Made by a program: the position numbers and the translations under genes | Shown here: piece after piece, positions 13,617-20,193 of the stretch | Numbering within the stretch: position 1 is the first letter of the stretch | How the letters are laid out: the number at the start of each line of letters is the position of its first letter | Origin: a virus | Reading direction: 5' to 3' (one strand) | DNA: 30,281 bases | IMG/VR virus record: IMGVR_UViG_3300030450_000258 | Location: 1 to 30,281 of that record | The notes under the pieces: generated by a model | What the model saw: only the letters and a program-made list of their open reading frames with translations | Databases searched by the model: none | What the model was told of the DNA's origin: nothing

Positions 13617-13840
13617 TATGCTGCATCCTCAGATGAACGCCATACATATCGTGTGTAACGCTGTCCTGTCACTGGGTGTTTACTCTTCACACCATCAATG
13701 GCGTACCCTAGCTTGCGTAACTCACTGATACGAGCAGTGAATGATTGTATGCTGTAGTCAAGCAATGCCTCACGCTGTGTCAAACCTTTGGTTGCCTTAA
13801 GGTGTTTAAGTATCTTTGTGTATTGTGTAGTTTTAGACAT
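13616..13840 (-). CDS. Helix-turn-helix protein (HTH_39-like)
   Basis: 74 residues. ILKHLKATKGLTQREALLDY followed by SIQSFTARISELRKLGYAID matches the winged-helix pattern of small phage proteins grouped as HTH_39, with a beta wing (GQRYTRYVWRS) after it. This is the clearest sequence-specific DNA-binding candidate in the window and could be the regulator that acts on the divergent control region near 20 kb, but nothing links it directly to those sites. Confidence 0.8.
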   Translation of the reverse strand: MSKTTQYTKILKHLKATKGLTQREALLDYSIQSFTARISELRKLGYAIDGVKSKHPVTGQRYTRYVWRSSEDAA

Positions 13841-13841
13841 C

Positions 13842-14057
13842 TTATTTCTCCTTTGTTATAGATGTTATTATATCTCGCAATGTTTGCGTAGATTCTGGTG
13901 GTATGCTCAGTGTCTCACCTGTAGCATCTTGTGTAAGTACGAGTCGGTCATTGTTGTACAATGTAGCCTCCCATCCGTAACCTAAATTTGATTGTTTAAC
14001 TACTCTGTTGTAGCCATCATCTGATATGATTGCACCTTGTGTTGTCTTGTAGTTCAT
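13842..14057 (-). CDS. Unidentified 71-residue protein
   Basis: A beta-rich N-terminal part (GWEATLYNNDRLVLTQDATG) and a C-terminal helix (STQTLRDIITSITKEK). It overlaps the upstream 39-residue gene by ATGA and ends just before the HTH gene. No family recognised. Confidence 0.65.
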   Translation of the reverse strand: MNYKTTQGAIISDDGYNRVVKQSNLGYGWEATLYNNDRLVLTQDATGETLSIPPESTQTLRDIITSITKEK

Positions 14058-14173
14058 TCTTCAGTCTCCTCTTCTACTTTAAACGTCACTGTAACGTAGC
14101 CAAATTCATCTATAGCCTCATGCTTGTGTGTTGGACAAGTAGCAAGCCACTCCCAAAACTCTTCTCTATTCAT
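14054..14173 (-). CDS. 39-residue acidic peptide
   Basis: MNREEFWEWLATCPTHKHEA followed by IDEFGYVTVTFKVEEETEE. An amphipathic aromatic N-terminus is followed by a beta strand and an acidic tail. Both ends overlap neighbouring genes by ATGA, which is the main support for its being a gene. No family recognised. Confidence 0.6.
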   Translation of the reverse strand: MNREEFWEWLATCPTHKHEAIDEFGYVTVTFKVEEETEE

Positions 14174-14505
14174 TGTTGTGTCTCCTTTTGTTTTTCTGCA
14201 ATGTCGTGTACTCTTTCCATTAATACAGCTAATGCCACATTAAAATCTGTAAGGCTACAGTTTTCCGCAACATCTCTAATATTATCCCAGAAATCATACT
14301 TGTGTGGTTTTCTTGCAGCAGTTCCAGGATTTGGCTTGCTGTCTATAACTTCCTTGGCTGCAACATCTATTGCACCGGTGAATGTGTTAAGCCACTTGAG
14401 TAGGCTAGGCTTGTCCGTTGGTACATCTACCATGTCAGCACCAATCTTCTTAGCCTCAGCCTGTGTGCCTACCCATTCGCCTTGCTTGTTCATGTACAAT
14501 CTCAT
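14170..14505 (-). CDS. Unidentified 111-residue protein
   Basis: It starts MRLYMNKQGEWVGTQAEAKK and has a helical C-terminal half (DFWDNIRDVAENCSLTDFNV). The N-terminal strand-turn (LYMNKQGEWVGTQ, then VDVPTDK) is seen in several small phage proteins, but I cannot name the family. It is coupled by ATGA at both ends. Confidence 0.65.
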   Translation of the reverse strand: MRLYMNKQGEWVGTQAEAKKIGADMVDVPTDKPSLLKWLNTFTGAIDVAAKEVIDSKPNPGTAARKPHKYDFWDNIRDVAENCSLTDFNVALAVLMERVHDIAEKQKETQQ

Positions 14506-14717
14506 TTTCCTAATGCCTCCTTCAAATCTTCATCGGTTATCTCTTTAACGTACTGCCAATCGTATATGTCTTCATCTGTACCTAGACGTGGCTTGAAGTA
14601 CCCACTCCTATCACCTATCTCAGCAAGCAAAAGCCTAGCTGCGTTGGATGCATCTATGTCACTGTAACCTAAAAACTGTACAGCTTTGCCGCCCTTATGG
14701 TATGTCTTAACTTGCAT
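14502..14717 (-). CDS. Unidentified 71-residue protein
   Basis: Contains a strand (AVQFLGYSDIDA), a helix (SNAARLLLAEIGDRSG) and an acidic C-terminal helix (DEDLKEALGK). It overlaps the genes on both sides. No family recognised. Confidence 0.6.
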   Translation of the reverse strand: MQVKTYHKGGKAVQFLGYSDIDASNAARLLLAEIGDRSGYFKPRLGTDEDIYDWQYVKEITDEDLKEALGK

Positions 14718-14952
14718 CTTCTTTCACGCCTTTCACCAATTCTATCAGAAAATTTGTGCTGTCCAATTCCATGTCGCGCATCTCTCTTTCTCTCGGATCG
14801 CGTGACACATCCAGATCTTGTAGTTGCTCGTACAAACTATCCAAAGCAACTTGCAACGTGTTTACGTCCATGAGGTTGAGTTGAGCAGCCGCTCCATTCG
14901 GGAGCACAAGATATGTGTGCCCCATCGGTAATTCATGTATTCTCCTAGTCAT
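14707..14952 (-). CDS. Unidentified 81-residue protein
   Basis: An N-terminal strand (HTYLVLPNGAAAQLNLMDVN) leads into a long charged helix (SLYEQLQDLDVSRDPREREM). A coiled-coil dimer is plausible. A good CGGAGG site precedes the ATG, in a 41-bp gap that is one of the few true intergenic spaces of the left arm. Confidence 0.65.
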   Translation of the reverse strand: MTRRIHELPMGHTYLVLPNGAAAQLNLMDVNTLQVALDSLYEQLQDLDVSRDPREREMRDMELDSTNFLIELVKGVKEDAS

Positions 14953-14993
14953 CTTTAACCTCCGATAAAAACATTTTTAAAATTTGTCTTGGT

Positions 14994-15182
14994 TCAAATA
15001 TTTGATTCAGTACTTGCATCGTCTGTCCTCATTCTTACATCAAGTCTCCAAGTAAATCCTGTTAGAGTTTCAGATGTTGCTAAACCTAAGTCTATTATAT
15101 GTTCGTGAATTGCATCAGCCAATATGTCTATTGTGTGACACTCCAAGTCCTCTGCTGCTATCACTATATCTTTATACTGCAT
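14994..15182 (-). CDS. Unidentified 62-residue protein
   Basis: MQYKDIVIAAEDLECHTIDI and following residues form a short helical domain ending in a strand (FTWRLDVRMRTDD). It overlaps the upstream gene by 11 bases. No family recognised. Confidence 0.6.
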   Translation of the reverse strand: MQYKDIVIAAEDLECHTIDILADAIHEHIIDLGLATSETLTGFTWRLDVRMRTDDASTESNI

Positions 15183-15357
15183 CTAGTATCTCCTCTAATT
15201 GATTGATAATCACATTACCTTTACAGATTTTATCTACTGCTATGTGTCTTTCCTCTTCAGTGTTGAACGGAGACACAGCATCTACTTCCAGTTGTTTGAA
15301 GCTGCGTGCCACGTTAACTATCTTCTGTCTGTTAAAAAATAAATCTTGTAGTTGCAT
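15172..15357 (-). CDS. Unidentified 61-residue helical protein
   Basis: Helical throughout (RQKIVNVARSFKQLEVDA and ERHIAVDKICKGNVIINQLE). The ATG closely follows the stop of the 33-residue gene upstream, which supplies its ribosome site (GAGGAGG-like). No family recognised. Confidence 0.6.
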   Translation of the reverse strand: MQLQDLFFNRQKIVNVARSFKQLEVDAVSPFNTEEERHIAVDKICKGNVIINQLEEILDAV

Positions 15358-15358
15358 T

Positions 15359-15460
15359 TCAATAGTCCTCCTCTAATCCTGACCATATGTATGCTAGGTA
15401 TCGCCAAAAGGTTTTACCAAATGCTTCATTGATTAAGTCATCCATCTCTTGCTCAGTCAT
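15359..15460 (-). CDS. 33-residue peptide
   Basis: MTEQEMDDLINEAFGKTFWR then YLAYIWSGLEEDY. An acidic amphipathic helix is followed by an aromatic hydrophobic patch, which could touch a membrane or a partner protein. AAGAGG lies a few bases before the ATG, and the gene overlaps the upstream stop by eight bases. No family recognised. Confidence 0.55.
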   Translation of the reverse strand: MTEQEMDDLINEAFGKTFWRYLAYIWSGLEEDY

Positions 15461-15641
15461 TGTCTTGTACCTCTTCCCAAGTATAGGGGTTAAAACTAAA
15501 ATCATAGTATGTCCATTTAAAATCTGATCCATTTTCAGAGAGCCAGTTATGTATTCCTGTTTGTGTTTTTGCTACCTCTTGTGGCACTTCAACAAAACAT
15601 TCTTTATAAGATGTCTCTTCTGCTAATACTCGTATTATCAT
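15453..15641 (-). CDS. Unidentified 62-residue acidic protein
   Basis: A beta-rich acidic protein (MIIRVLAEETSYKECFVEVP; later FKWTYYDFSFNPYTWEE). It overlaps the methyltransferase stop by four bases. No family recognised. Confidence 0.6.
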   Translation of the reverse strand: MIIRVLAEETSYKECFVEVPQEVAKTQTGIHNWLSENGSDFKWTYYDFSFNPYTWEEVQDND

Positions 15642-16840
15642 TGTGTTTCCTCCTTTAGTCCTTCAAAGATATGCTTGATAACATCAACTGTCCATCCGTT
15701 GCCTAGCATCTTGTAGCGTTGTGTGTTACTTACGCCACAGGTATACCCATCAGGTACAGTTTGTAATCTCTCACATTCAGTCACAGTAAGCTTACGCCAA
15801 TGCATTTCGTTTATCTTAACTGCTACATTATCTTTCTGCACTGTTGTAAGTGCATTAGTCTTTTCATCTTTCCTGACTTCTAGGCGTTGTGTTGTTAGTC
15901 CTGCAACCTTTTGTTTATGATCTTGTCGCACACCATCTTTGATGTAACGTCCACGCCACGCACCGCATTTTATCTCTACTTTAGGTTGATTGTGTCCACC
16001 TGTTGTAGCCCTTAAAGAGGGTGATTTACCTTCGGCAGCGTACACTCTGTTGATCATTGCATACTTATCATTTAGCTTTGCATCGCCTATATGTATTAAC
16101 CCATCTTTACTTTTTTGTTCAGGTACATATCCAATAGCGTAGCCATGCGTACCTGCACAGACTGTGCCTGATTTACTCTCCACATCGTGTATCGTATTAG
16201 CTTGACTACGATAGTCAGGATTGAGCATATCAGGATTCTTGTCACTTGCTCTGCGTTTCTCCTGCAAGTAAGCACCGGCACGATAAAACTCTGCTGTCTC
16301 TTCCTCTAGTATATCTTTGAGCATAATACCTTTGTCCTCTGGCAATCCATCAAACGGAATGTTTGTCCAATATAATCTCTTACGGTTCTGCGCTGAGACT
16401 AGGTTGCTGTTTATCTCTACAGGTTCTACACCTAGATAGTCAGTAATGATTTGCTCACTTTCCTTCTTCATCTTGACATTCTCAAGTAGGAAATACTTTG
16501 GCTTGAGTGCTTTCAACAATCTGTCAAACTCAAAGAATAACTTACTGCGTGGATCGTCAAAGTTTAAACCTTTGCCGCCAAAGCTAAAGCCCTGACACGG
16601 ACTACCACCAATGAGCAAATCAATCTTGTGTCCACAGTCAAACTCGTCCATCAAATGAGTACCACTAGTCTTGATGTTCTTGACATCACCTAAGTGTATC
16701 ATATCAGGATAATTTTTCCTGGCAATCTGGATTGCATACTTGTCAATCTCCGCTGCAAAGTAGTTTTTAACTGGTATGCCTAGCTGATCTAGTGCGATCT
16801 GCCCACAAGACATACCATCAAACAGGCTCAGTACGTTCAT
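15638..16840 (-). CDS. C5-cytosine DNA methyltransferase
   Basis: 400 residues from the chosen ATG, which has AGGAG eight bases upstream; in-frame upstream ATGs lack this. Motifs in order: I (LSLFDGMSCGQIAL), IV (GGSPCQGFS, catalytic Cys82), VI (LLENVK, E120), VIII (SAQNRKRLYW), a target-recognition region rich in Gly and basic residues, IX (LTVTECERLQTVPDGY) and X (MLGNGWTVDVI). It transfers a methyl group from S-adenosylmethionine to cytosine C5. No restriction endonuclease is adjacent, so it is probably an orphan enzyme protecting phage DNA from host restriction or marking it. Specificity cannot be read. Confidence 0.95.
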   Translation of the reverse strand: MNVLSLFDGMSCGQIALDQLGIPVKNYFAAEIDKYAIQIARKNYPDMIHLGDVKNIKTSGTHLMDEFDCGHKIDLLIGGSPCQGFSFGGKGLNFDDPRSKLFFEFDRLLKALKPKYFLLENVKMKKESEQIITDYLGVEPVEINSNLVSAQNRKRLYWTNIPFDGLPEDKGIMLKDILEEETAEFYRAGAYLQEKRRASDKNPDMLNPDYRSQANTIHDVESKSGTVCAGTHGYAIGYVPEQKSKDGLIHIGDAKLNDKYAMINRVYAAEGKSPSLRATTGGHNQPKVEIKCGAWRGRYIKDGVRQDHKQKVAGLTTQRLEVRKDEKTNALTTVQKDNVAVKINEMHWRKLTVTECERLQTVPDGYTCGVSNTQRYKMLGNGWTVDVIKHIFEGLKEETQ

Positions 16841-16946
16841 CTTTTTTCTCCTCATATAAACCATCTATATCTCCCGAATATCCATCACACATATGTTCGT
16901 GATCATTTGGGCAATTACCTCCACAATACTTACAAACTTCATCCAT
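16818..16946 (-). CDS. 42-residue zinc-knuckle peptide
   Basis: The first 20 residues hold four cysteines and two histidines (MDEVCKYCGGNCPNDHEHMC), enough for one zinc site, followed by an acidic tail. GGAGGAG eight bases upstream is among the better ribosome sites in this arm. The 3' end overlaps the methyltransferase start, so the two are co-translated. It could be a small regulator; no family match. Confidence 0.6.
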   Translation of the reverse strand: MDEVCKYCGGNCPNDHEHMCDGYSGDIDGLYEEKKDERTEPV

Positions 16947-17112
16947 CTTTTTTACTCCTCCAATATGTAGGTAACTCTATCTTAATATACTCACAATCTT
17001 TGTCTTCAAGAATACTTAATAAATCCTCCAGTGTGGCATTTGTGTCACTGCCAAACGTCCATGTTACTCGTGGTGGTTCGTCTTTAAACTTTGTTACTAC
17101 ATCATAAAACAT
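16939..17112 (-). CDS. Unidentified 57-residue protein
   Basis: MFYDVVTKFKDEPPRVTWTF followed by GSDTNATLEDLLSILEDKDC and a strand (EYIKIELPTYW). It has a beta-alpha-beta layout. The ATG overlaps the upstream stop (TAATG) and the 3' end overlaps the zinc-knuckle gene. No family recognised. Confidence 0.6.
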   Translation of the reverse strand: MFYDVVTKFKDEPPRVTWTFGSDTNATLEDLLSILEDKDCEYIKIELPTYWRSKKDG

Positions 17113-17327
17113 TAGATATACCTCTCCTCGTTTGCTCTATCTGTGTAAGTGCAATACCCCTCGTCAATTAGTCGTTTTGCTGTACGTCCAAACCAACCTT
17201 GCAAACGCCACGCCAAACCAGTGTCAATCAAGTATTGCCAAGCTGCTGTCTCTTCTTCAAGATCTGCCATGACTAGCTGCTCACAAATTTGAACAGCTAA
17301 TTCTGGCGTGAAGTGATACTCCTTCAC
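17112..17327 (-). CDS. Conserved small phage protein
   Basis: 71 residues, all helical. The C-terminal half (AWQYLIDTGLAWRLQGWFGR then TAKRLIDEGYC) is a pattern I have seen in small proteins of many unrelated phages, where its function is unknown. It overlaps both neighbours (TAATG downstream). Confidence 0.7.
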   Translation of the reverse strand: MKEYHFTPELAVQICEQLVMADLEEETAAWQYLIDTGLAWRLQGWFGRTAKRLIDEGYCTYTDRANEERYI

Positions 17328-17707
17328 TGTGTCACCTCCTCTACTTTTTTAAACCATTGCTCTGCTTGTGTGTCAGTTAGCTTGTACTCTTTGTTAGTCT
17401 TTAAGTCTTGTACAATCCAAGGCATCTTTGGTGCTTTACTCTTGTAGCCTACCAAAGACATAGTCATACCTTGATAGTCTTTGATCTTGGACGTATCCAA
17501 ACCCATTAGTTTAGCCATCTGTGTCAAGTCTTTCTGTTCTTTAGTCTCTGCTCCATCAAGTAATACGTTTACTTTGTATGTAGCCTCGCCACCATTGTAG
17601 GTACAGTTAGTGACATTGAATGTCATACCCTCTAATTTAACTTGCTCTAATGCTGATTGCATTGCTTGACGTATTGCTTTTAGTTGTGGTTTTGTAAAGT
17701 TAGTCAT
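17324..17707 (-). CDS. Unidentified 127-residue phage protein
   Basis: A helical N-terminus (FTKPQLKAIRQAMQSALEQV) is followed by a beta-rich segment (MTFNVTNCTYNGGEATYKVN) and a C-terminal helix (TDTQAEQWFKKVEEV). It resembles small conserved phage proteins but I cannot name the family. It is the last gene before base composition and codon use become clearly more AT-rich upstream. Confidence 0.65.
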   Translation of the reverse strand: MTNFTKPQLKAIRQAMQSALEQVKLEGMTFNVTNCTYNGGEATYKVNVLLDGAETKEQKDLTQMAKLMGLDTSKIKDYQGMTMSLVGYKSKAPKMPWIVQDLKTNKEYKLTDTQAEQWFKKVEEVTQ

Positions 17708-17712
17708 TGTTG

Positions 17713-18030
17713 TTACCTCCTATAGTTGATAAATTCTTTTAATAAGTTTCCGGTATATTCATTGTCGGAATAGTCGCAAATAATTTCTTCTGGTTCACTT
17801 TCATAATCTAGAACAATAAATAGCCAACCAATGCATTTCTTTTTTTCGCTATCCAAAAATTTTACTGTTGAAATATCCACCGCAAAAACACTTTCAATAA
17901 TCTCATTTACTGTAAAATTTTCATTTATTCTTTCGCCATCAACTCTAACAACTATTTTAATTTTGGGATCAAGATAAGCTTTCTTAATAATTTTTCTTAA
18001 AAGTGTTTTTGCTTTTGCTTCAAGTTTCAT
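17713..18030 (-). CDS. Unidentified AT-rich gene, 105 residues
   Basis: Lys/Ile/Glu-rich protein (TLLRKIIKKAYLDPKIKIVV) with a strand-rich centre and acidic C-terminal part. The chosen ATG has GGTGG upstream and overlaps the preceding gene by 11 bases. Codon use is more A/T-biased than in the replication genes, suggesting recent acquisition together with the next genes upstream. No family recognised. Confidence 0.65.
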   Translation of the reverse strand: MKLEAKAKTLLRKIIKKAYLDPKIKIVVRVDGERINENFTVNEIIESVFAVDISTVKFLDSEKKKCIGWLFIVLDYESEPEEIICDYSDNEYTGNLLKEFINYRR

Positions 18031-18250
18031 TTTGCACCACCTTAAAAACACCGCCTATTATTTCCCCGTCTTCATCAAGCATATTTGTTTCACCTGAATT
18101 TAAAACTTCATCATAATTAAAGTCGTATTGAATAGAAAATTTCTTTAATTCTTTTTTGCTGTTTATGAAGTTTAAACCGGCACAAGTAGTAGAAACTTTT
18201 GAACCGTCATTAAACCAAATTTTAAACATACTTTCAGTTAACTGTATCAT
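18020..18250 (-). CDS. Unidentified AT-rich gene, 76 residues
   Basis: Starts MIQLTESMFKIWFNDGSKVS; beta-rich with an acidic end (NMLDEDGEIIGGVFKVV). The ATG at 18250 is preceded by GGGAGGAT, a much better start than the in-frame ATG at 18277. It shares the AT-rich codon use of its neighbour. No family recognised. Confidence 0.65.
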   Translation of the reverse strand: MIQLTESMFKIWFNDGSKVSTTCAGLNFINSKKELKKFSIQYDFNYDEVLNSGETNMLDEDGEIIGGVFKVVQNET

Positions 18251-18279
18251 TTTATCCTCCCTTAATATTTGAACCATTG

Positions 18280-18438
18280 TTATTGTCTCCTATTTGTTAC
18301 GAGTGTTTCCATTACTTCAATATGTAAATTCATTATAGTTATTTCCGATAGGTGGCTAAGTATTTCAGCAATGCTCCGCTTCTCTCCCTTCGCCAAAAGT
18401 TTTAAACTTAATTCCTCTATTTGTGTTTCTGTAGCCAT
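18280..18438 (-). CDS. 52-residue helical protein
   Basis: MATETQIEELSLKLLAKGEK followed by RSIAEILSHLSEITIMNLHI; two predicted helices, probably a helical hairpin. GGAGG eight bases before the ATG gives good support. It lies immediately downstream of the GP88-like gene. No family recognised. Confidence 0.6.
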   Translation of the reverse strand: MATETQIEELSLKLLAKGEKRSIAEILSHLSEITIMNLHIEVMETLVTNRRQ

Positions 18439-18450
18439 TGTCATTCCCTC

Positions 18451-19290
18451 CTACATATTCAACCACTGTTGATATAATTCATTATCTAATTGTTTAAGTG
18501 TTTCAATTTCTTCTTCAGTTAAGTCAACAACAAAGCCACTCCTATCATGTCTTGCCTTGCCCTTAGCGTATAATTTAACTATTGAATTGCAAGGATCAAG
18601 AAAACGTAAATCGTCTTTGTCTCCATCAGTGACATTTATGCCACGCCATTGCGGAAGCTTGTATTCTTTGCGGAACACCACTGCTGCATTCATACCATTG
18701 GCTAAGGCATCAGTAAGCTTTGCAGCATAATCTGCATTAGCTCCCGAATAGCTCCACGTTAAATGATAGTTGAATATGTTTTTCGTTTTTCTATTAGAAA
18801 TTTTTGTATAGTCGTAAAACTGTACTTCGGGGAATAGCTCAAAGATATTTTTAGCTTCAACCTCTTTGTCGTTTTCTATGTCTTTGTCATTAAAAGCATA
18901 GCTCCACCCATTAACTTTGATTAACTCCCATCTAATATCGGTCGTGCCGTTTAATCTAACGCATGGCTGAATGCCACGTTTCTCACAATAGTTAACAAAC
19001 TTATTTATATCCACAACAAGTTGATCCATAAAGCTTTCCCTATCCCTATAGAACCACTGTGCTTTACGTTGACGTGCAGTTTGCACGTTGTTCATTTGTC
19101 CACGCCCTGCAGTATATAAGCAAGCGTCAATACAACTGGCTATTGCTGCCATGCTACAGCTATTGAATAGCTTTCCATCCACCATAATTTTGTATGGTGT
19201 CATATATAGAATAGCAGTTAAGTATTCGCTACCATCTCCCTTTACAGTTTTGGCATTAGTGCCTACGCCTAATAATTTATAATTACCCAT
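18451..19290 (-). CDS. GP88-like conserved phage protein
   Basis: 279 residues. The blocks GNYKLLGVGTNAKTVKGDG, CLYTAGRGQMNNVQTARQRK, CVRLNGTTDIRWE and the late DGDKDDLRFLDP with RSGFVV resemble the family of mycobacteriophage L5 gp88. Four cysteines (C45, C53, C57 and later C102 and C110) cluster in the N-terminal half and could bind metal. The function of the family is not known to me. It has a strong ribosome site (CAGGAGGATAAC) and follows an 85-bp spacer with a hairpin, so it may be separately regulated. Confidence 0.75.
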   Translation of the reverse strand: MGNYKLLGVGTNAKTVKGDGSEYLTAILYMTPYKIMVDGKLFNSCSMAAIASCIDACLYTAGRGQMNNVQTARQRKAQWFYRDRESFMDQLVVDINKFVNYCEKRGIQPCVRLNGTTDIRWELIKVNGWSYAFNDKDIENDKEVEAKNIFELFPEVQFYDYTKISNRKTKNIFNYHLTWSYSGANADYAAKLTDALANGMNAAVVFRKEYKLPQWRGINVTDGDKDDLRFLDPCNSIVKLYAKGKARHDRSGFVVDLTEEEIETLKQLDNELYQQWLNM

Positions 19291-19324
19291 TGTGTTATCC
19301 TCCTGTTGAGTTTGTTATTTCACC

Positions 19325-19370
19325 AAGTAGCACTCCGAAAAATGCTACTTAATAAAAGAACACCTCCTTA
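19325..19370 (-). promoter_or_regulatory. Hairpin with an upstream unused Shine-Dalgarno sequence
   Basis: On the minus strand TAAGGAGGTG (19370-19361) is a near-perfect ribosome site with no usable start codon after it. It is followed by a perfect 8-bp inverted repeat (19325-19332 and 19343-19350) with a 10-base loop. There is no T-run, so it is not a classical terminator. It lies in the 85-bp spacer before the GP88-like gene and may be an RNA processing, attenuation or translational control element, or the remains of a small gene. Confidence 0.5.
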
Positions 19371-19375
19371 TGCTT

Positions 19376-19594
19376 TTAAATGTCAGTCCAGTATTTATCT
19401 AGAAAAGTTTGTGTGCTTTCCCATGCGTTCCATTCTTCTTGTGTCATTAATTTACATATTTGAGCTTCAATTTCATTTACAATTAAAAGCCATTCATTGT
19501 GTGTAGTTGATCTTTGACTATTTCTACTTGTGTAAAAATGAAAGCTTGTTCTAATCAGTCCTACTATTGTTTGTTTTCTTTTTTCTTCGTTCAT
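19376..19594 (-). CDS. Unidentified 72-residue helical protein
   Basis: A basic helical N-terminus (MNEEKRKQTIVGLIRTSFHF) and a Trp-rich C-terminal half (TQEEWNAWESTQTFLDKYW). GAGGA lies seven bases before the ATG, and the start overlaps the upstream stop (ATGA). No family recognised. Confidence 0.65.
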   Translation of the reverse strand: MNEEKRKQTIVGLIRTSFHFYTSRNSQRSTTHNEWLLIVNEIEAQICKLMTQEEWNAWESTQTFLDKYWTDI

Positions 19595-19764
19595 TTTGTT
19601 TTCCTCATTTCTTGTTGTCTGTAATCATTAAGAACCAGAACATCCGGAAACGCAACAGTATATTTTTGTGACGTAGGGTAACATTCATATTTGCTATAAA
19701 AATAAGGGACATCAATGTGTGGCAAAAATGCAACACCGCCAGGCAATGCTGCAAGTGCAAACAT
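19591..19764 (-). CDS. First gene of the leftward operon, unidentified
   Basis: 57 residues from the ATG at 19764: MFALAALPGGVAFLPHIDVP, then a tyrosine-rich stretch (YFYSKYECYPTSQKY) and a polar tail. There is no ribosome site before this ATG, and a TTG at 19785 in the same frame is the alternative. It lies about 28 bases downstream of the predicted leftward transcription start, so the messenger would have a short leader. It is coupled by ATGA to the next gene, which supports translation through this region. Confidence 0.5.
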   Translation of the reverse strand: MFALAALPGGVAFLPHIDVPYFYSKYECYPTSQKYTVAFPDVLVLNDYRQQEMRKTK

Positions 19765-19798
19765 ATTGTGCAGATGCAGAAACAAATCAGTTTTGTGT

Positions 19799-19828
19799 AA
19801 TATATGAATAGCTATTTTGTGGTCACAA
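19799..19828 (-). promoter_or_regulatory. Leftward sigma70-like promoter of the early operon
   Basis: Minus strand: -35 TTGTGA (19828-19823), 18-base spacer, -10 TATATT (19804-19799). The -10 is close to consensus. The -35 lies inside the left operator, so binding there would block the promoter. A start near 19792 would place the first gene about 28 bases downstream. Confidence 0.55.
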
Positions 19829-19829
19829 A
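19816..19829. promoter_or_regulatory. Operator-like dyad, left copy
   Basis: TTTGTG-GT-CACAAA, a perfect 6-bp dyad around two central bases. It overlaps the -35 of the leftward promoter. Its centre is 42 bp (four helical turns) from that of a second copy at 19858-19871 carrying the complementary centre AC. Confidence 0.65.
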
Positions 19830-19857
19830 TTAAGAATAGCCATGCACGTCTGTTCTA

Positions 19858-19871
19858 TTTGTGACCACAAA
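19858..19871. promoter_or_regulatory. Operator-like dyad, right copy
   Basis: TTTGTG-AC-CACAAA. Together with the left copy it forms a 15-bp inverted repeat (19816-19830 and 19857-19871). The same-face spacing would allow cooperative binding by one dimeric regulator. Confidence 0.65.
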
Positions 19872-20052
19872 CAAAATAGGGGTATGTTTTTTTACATACA
19901 TTGCACAACTATTGAAGCTATATCAGTAGTAAAACCTAGTAAAAACAATAACTTATAAGCTAAAACAACCGGAGAATTACAAATAAAATATTCTAAACTG
20001 AAGAACCATTAATAAATATGTAGTATTTTCAATGACTTAACAAGAATGTCAA

Positions 20053-20080
20053 GGGGGAGGGGCAGGGGCCATGGTGGGGG
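20053..20080 (+). other. G-quadruplex-forming motif
   Basis: Four G-runs of 5, 4, 4 and 5 (20053-20057, 20059-20062, 20065-20068, 20076-20080) separated by loops of 1, 2 and 7 bases: a textbook intramolecular quadruplex pattern on the plus strand, in otherwise AT-rich surroundings. Two more G5 runs lie at 20178-20182 and 20186-20190. It may act in replication initiation or transcription control. Confidence 0.7.
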
Positions 20081-20146
20081 TCTACGTTATACGTATATGT
20101 ACAAATACACACACGGGGTTTTTTCAATGTGACGTAACGTAACTTC

Positions 20147-20174
20147 TTGACAGACTCTTGACTGTGACTATAAC
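20147..20174 (+). promoter_or_regulatory. Rightward sigma70-like promoter 1
   Basis: Consensus -35 TTGACA (20147-20152), 16-base spacer, -10 TATAAC (20169-20174). The expected start is near 20181, just before two G5 runs and the first AACATTAATGTT palindrome, which would lie in the early transcribed region where a repressor could block elongation. Confidence 0.55.
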
Positions 20175-20193
20175 TATGGGGGTAAGGGGGTAT

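Noticed and set aside
14030-14548. A 172-codon plus-strand frame
   Set aside because: It runs antisense to three coupled minus-strand genes; its composition (Ser/Cys/Leu-rich) is what antisense reading of these genes gives.
15638-16840. A restriction-modification pair
   Set aside because: The methyltransferase is clear, but no neighbouring gene shows a restriction endonuclease motif.
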